DNA of 28,744 bases. Origin: a virus. The stretch spans positions 1 to 28,744 of the IMG/VR virus record IMGVR_UViG_3300010885_012914; one strand, 5' to 3'. Position numbers and translations under genes: made by a program. Positions 28,690-28,744 of this stretch are shown here, piece after piece. The first letter of the stretch is position 1, and each line of letters starts with the position of its first letter. Under the pieces are notes generated by a model. That model was not told the origin of the DNA and did no database searches. It worked only from the letters and a program-made list of their open reading frames with translations.

Positions 28690-28744
28690 CTACTCCGTGC
28701 GTAGTGTGTCAACACCGAGCACCACCATATCACGCACCATAGCC
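28690..28744 (-). CDS. C-terminal fragment of an upstream gene
   Basis: The last 17 or so codons of a frame entering from beyond the window end at a TAG at 28690-28692 (visible residues MVRDMVVLGVDTLRTE). The fragment is too short to identify. It does not continue in frame from the gene cut at the other end of the window, so the window does not simply close into a circle. Confidence 0.4.
   Translation of the reverse strand, partial: AMVRDMVVLGVDTLRTE

Noticed and set aside
1-28744. Circular closure of the window
   Set aside because: Joining the ends does not continue either cut gene in frame into recognisable protein, so a larger genome is more likely.
1-28744. tRNA genes or an integrase/attachment module
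   Set aside because: No cloverleaf with a CCA-end pattern and no tyrosine or serine recombinase motifs were seen in the window.

Overview
This window is a contiguous piece of a tailed double-stranded DNA phage genome with a siphovirus plan: HK97-type head, a tape-measure tail and a tail-assembly-chaperone frameshift. Every gene I can support lies on the minus strand, so transcription runs from high to low coordinates. Both ends cut through a gene. An actinobacterial host is the best inference, from a WhiB-family regulator (four-cysteine Fe-S signature plus GIWGG turn), the HNH-TerS-TerL-portal-protease-capsid order, and small CGT/CxxC proteins typical of actinobacteriophages. Base composition looks balanced rather than very GC-rich, so the host may be a moderate-GC actinobacterium.

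Layout in transcription order. 28.7-27.7 kb: end of an unknown gene, a holin-like protein, an M15-type endolysin and a small membrane protein. 27.6-22.5 kb: an early region driven by three near-consensus promoters (TTGACA, 18 nt, TAAGAT), holding small unknown genes and then a nucleotide operon: a small gene, a putative DNA-binding gene, purZ, a MazZ-like pyrophosphohydrolase, a 66-aa gene and a deoxyribosyltransferase-like/dUTPase fusion, closed by a strong hairpin terminator. 22.4-17.3 kb: a tightly overlapping replication and recombination operon: Cas4/RecB-like nuclease, possible OB-fold protein, WhiB, two small genes, a Holliday-junction-resolvase-like nuclease and a primase-polymerase/RecA-like helicase. 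17.2-15.8 kb: a fourth promoter, small genes, a membrane protein and a secreted lysozyme-like protein. 15.8-0 kb: a leaderless small gene, HNH nuclease, TerS, TerL, small membrane protein, portal, HAD-prohead-protease fusion, major capsid, connectors, two tandem tail-tube paralogues, chaperone with -1 frameshift, tape measure, distal tail protein and a glycine-rich adhesin/fibre cluster.

The most notable system is the purine cassette. PurZ carries Ser in place of the catalytic Asp of PurA and is followed directly by a MazG-like enzyme of the type that supplies dGMP. Together they predict that this phage makes 2-aminoadenine (base Z) and replaces adenine in its DNA. The usual partners DatZ (dATPase) and DpoZ (PolA-type polymerase) are not in the window. 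The dUTPase in the same operon carries an extra deoxyribosyltransferase-like domain that could act on deoxynucleotides.

Several regulatory layers are visible: four related promoters with a shared upstream element at fixed spacing (the purZ promoter lacks it), three promoters that place ATG exactly 6 nt after the -10 box (predicted leaderless mRNAs), and an 18-nt sequence repeated identically in three intergenic places. All functions come from reading motifs by eye; no database search was run.
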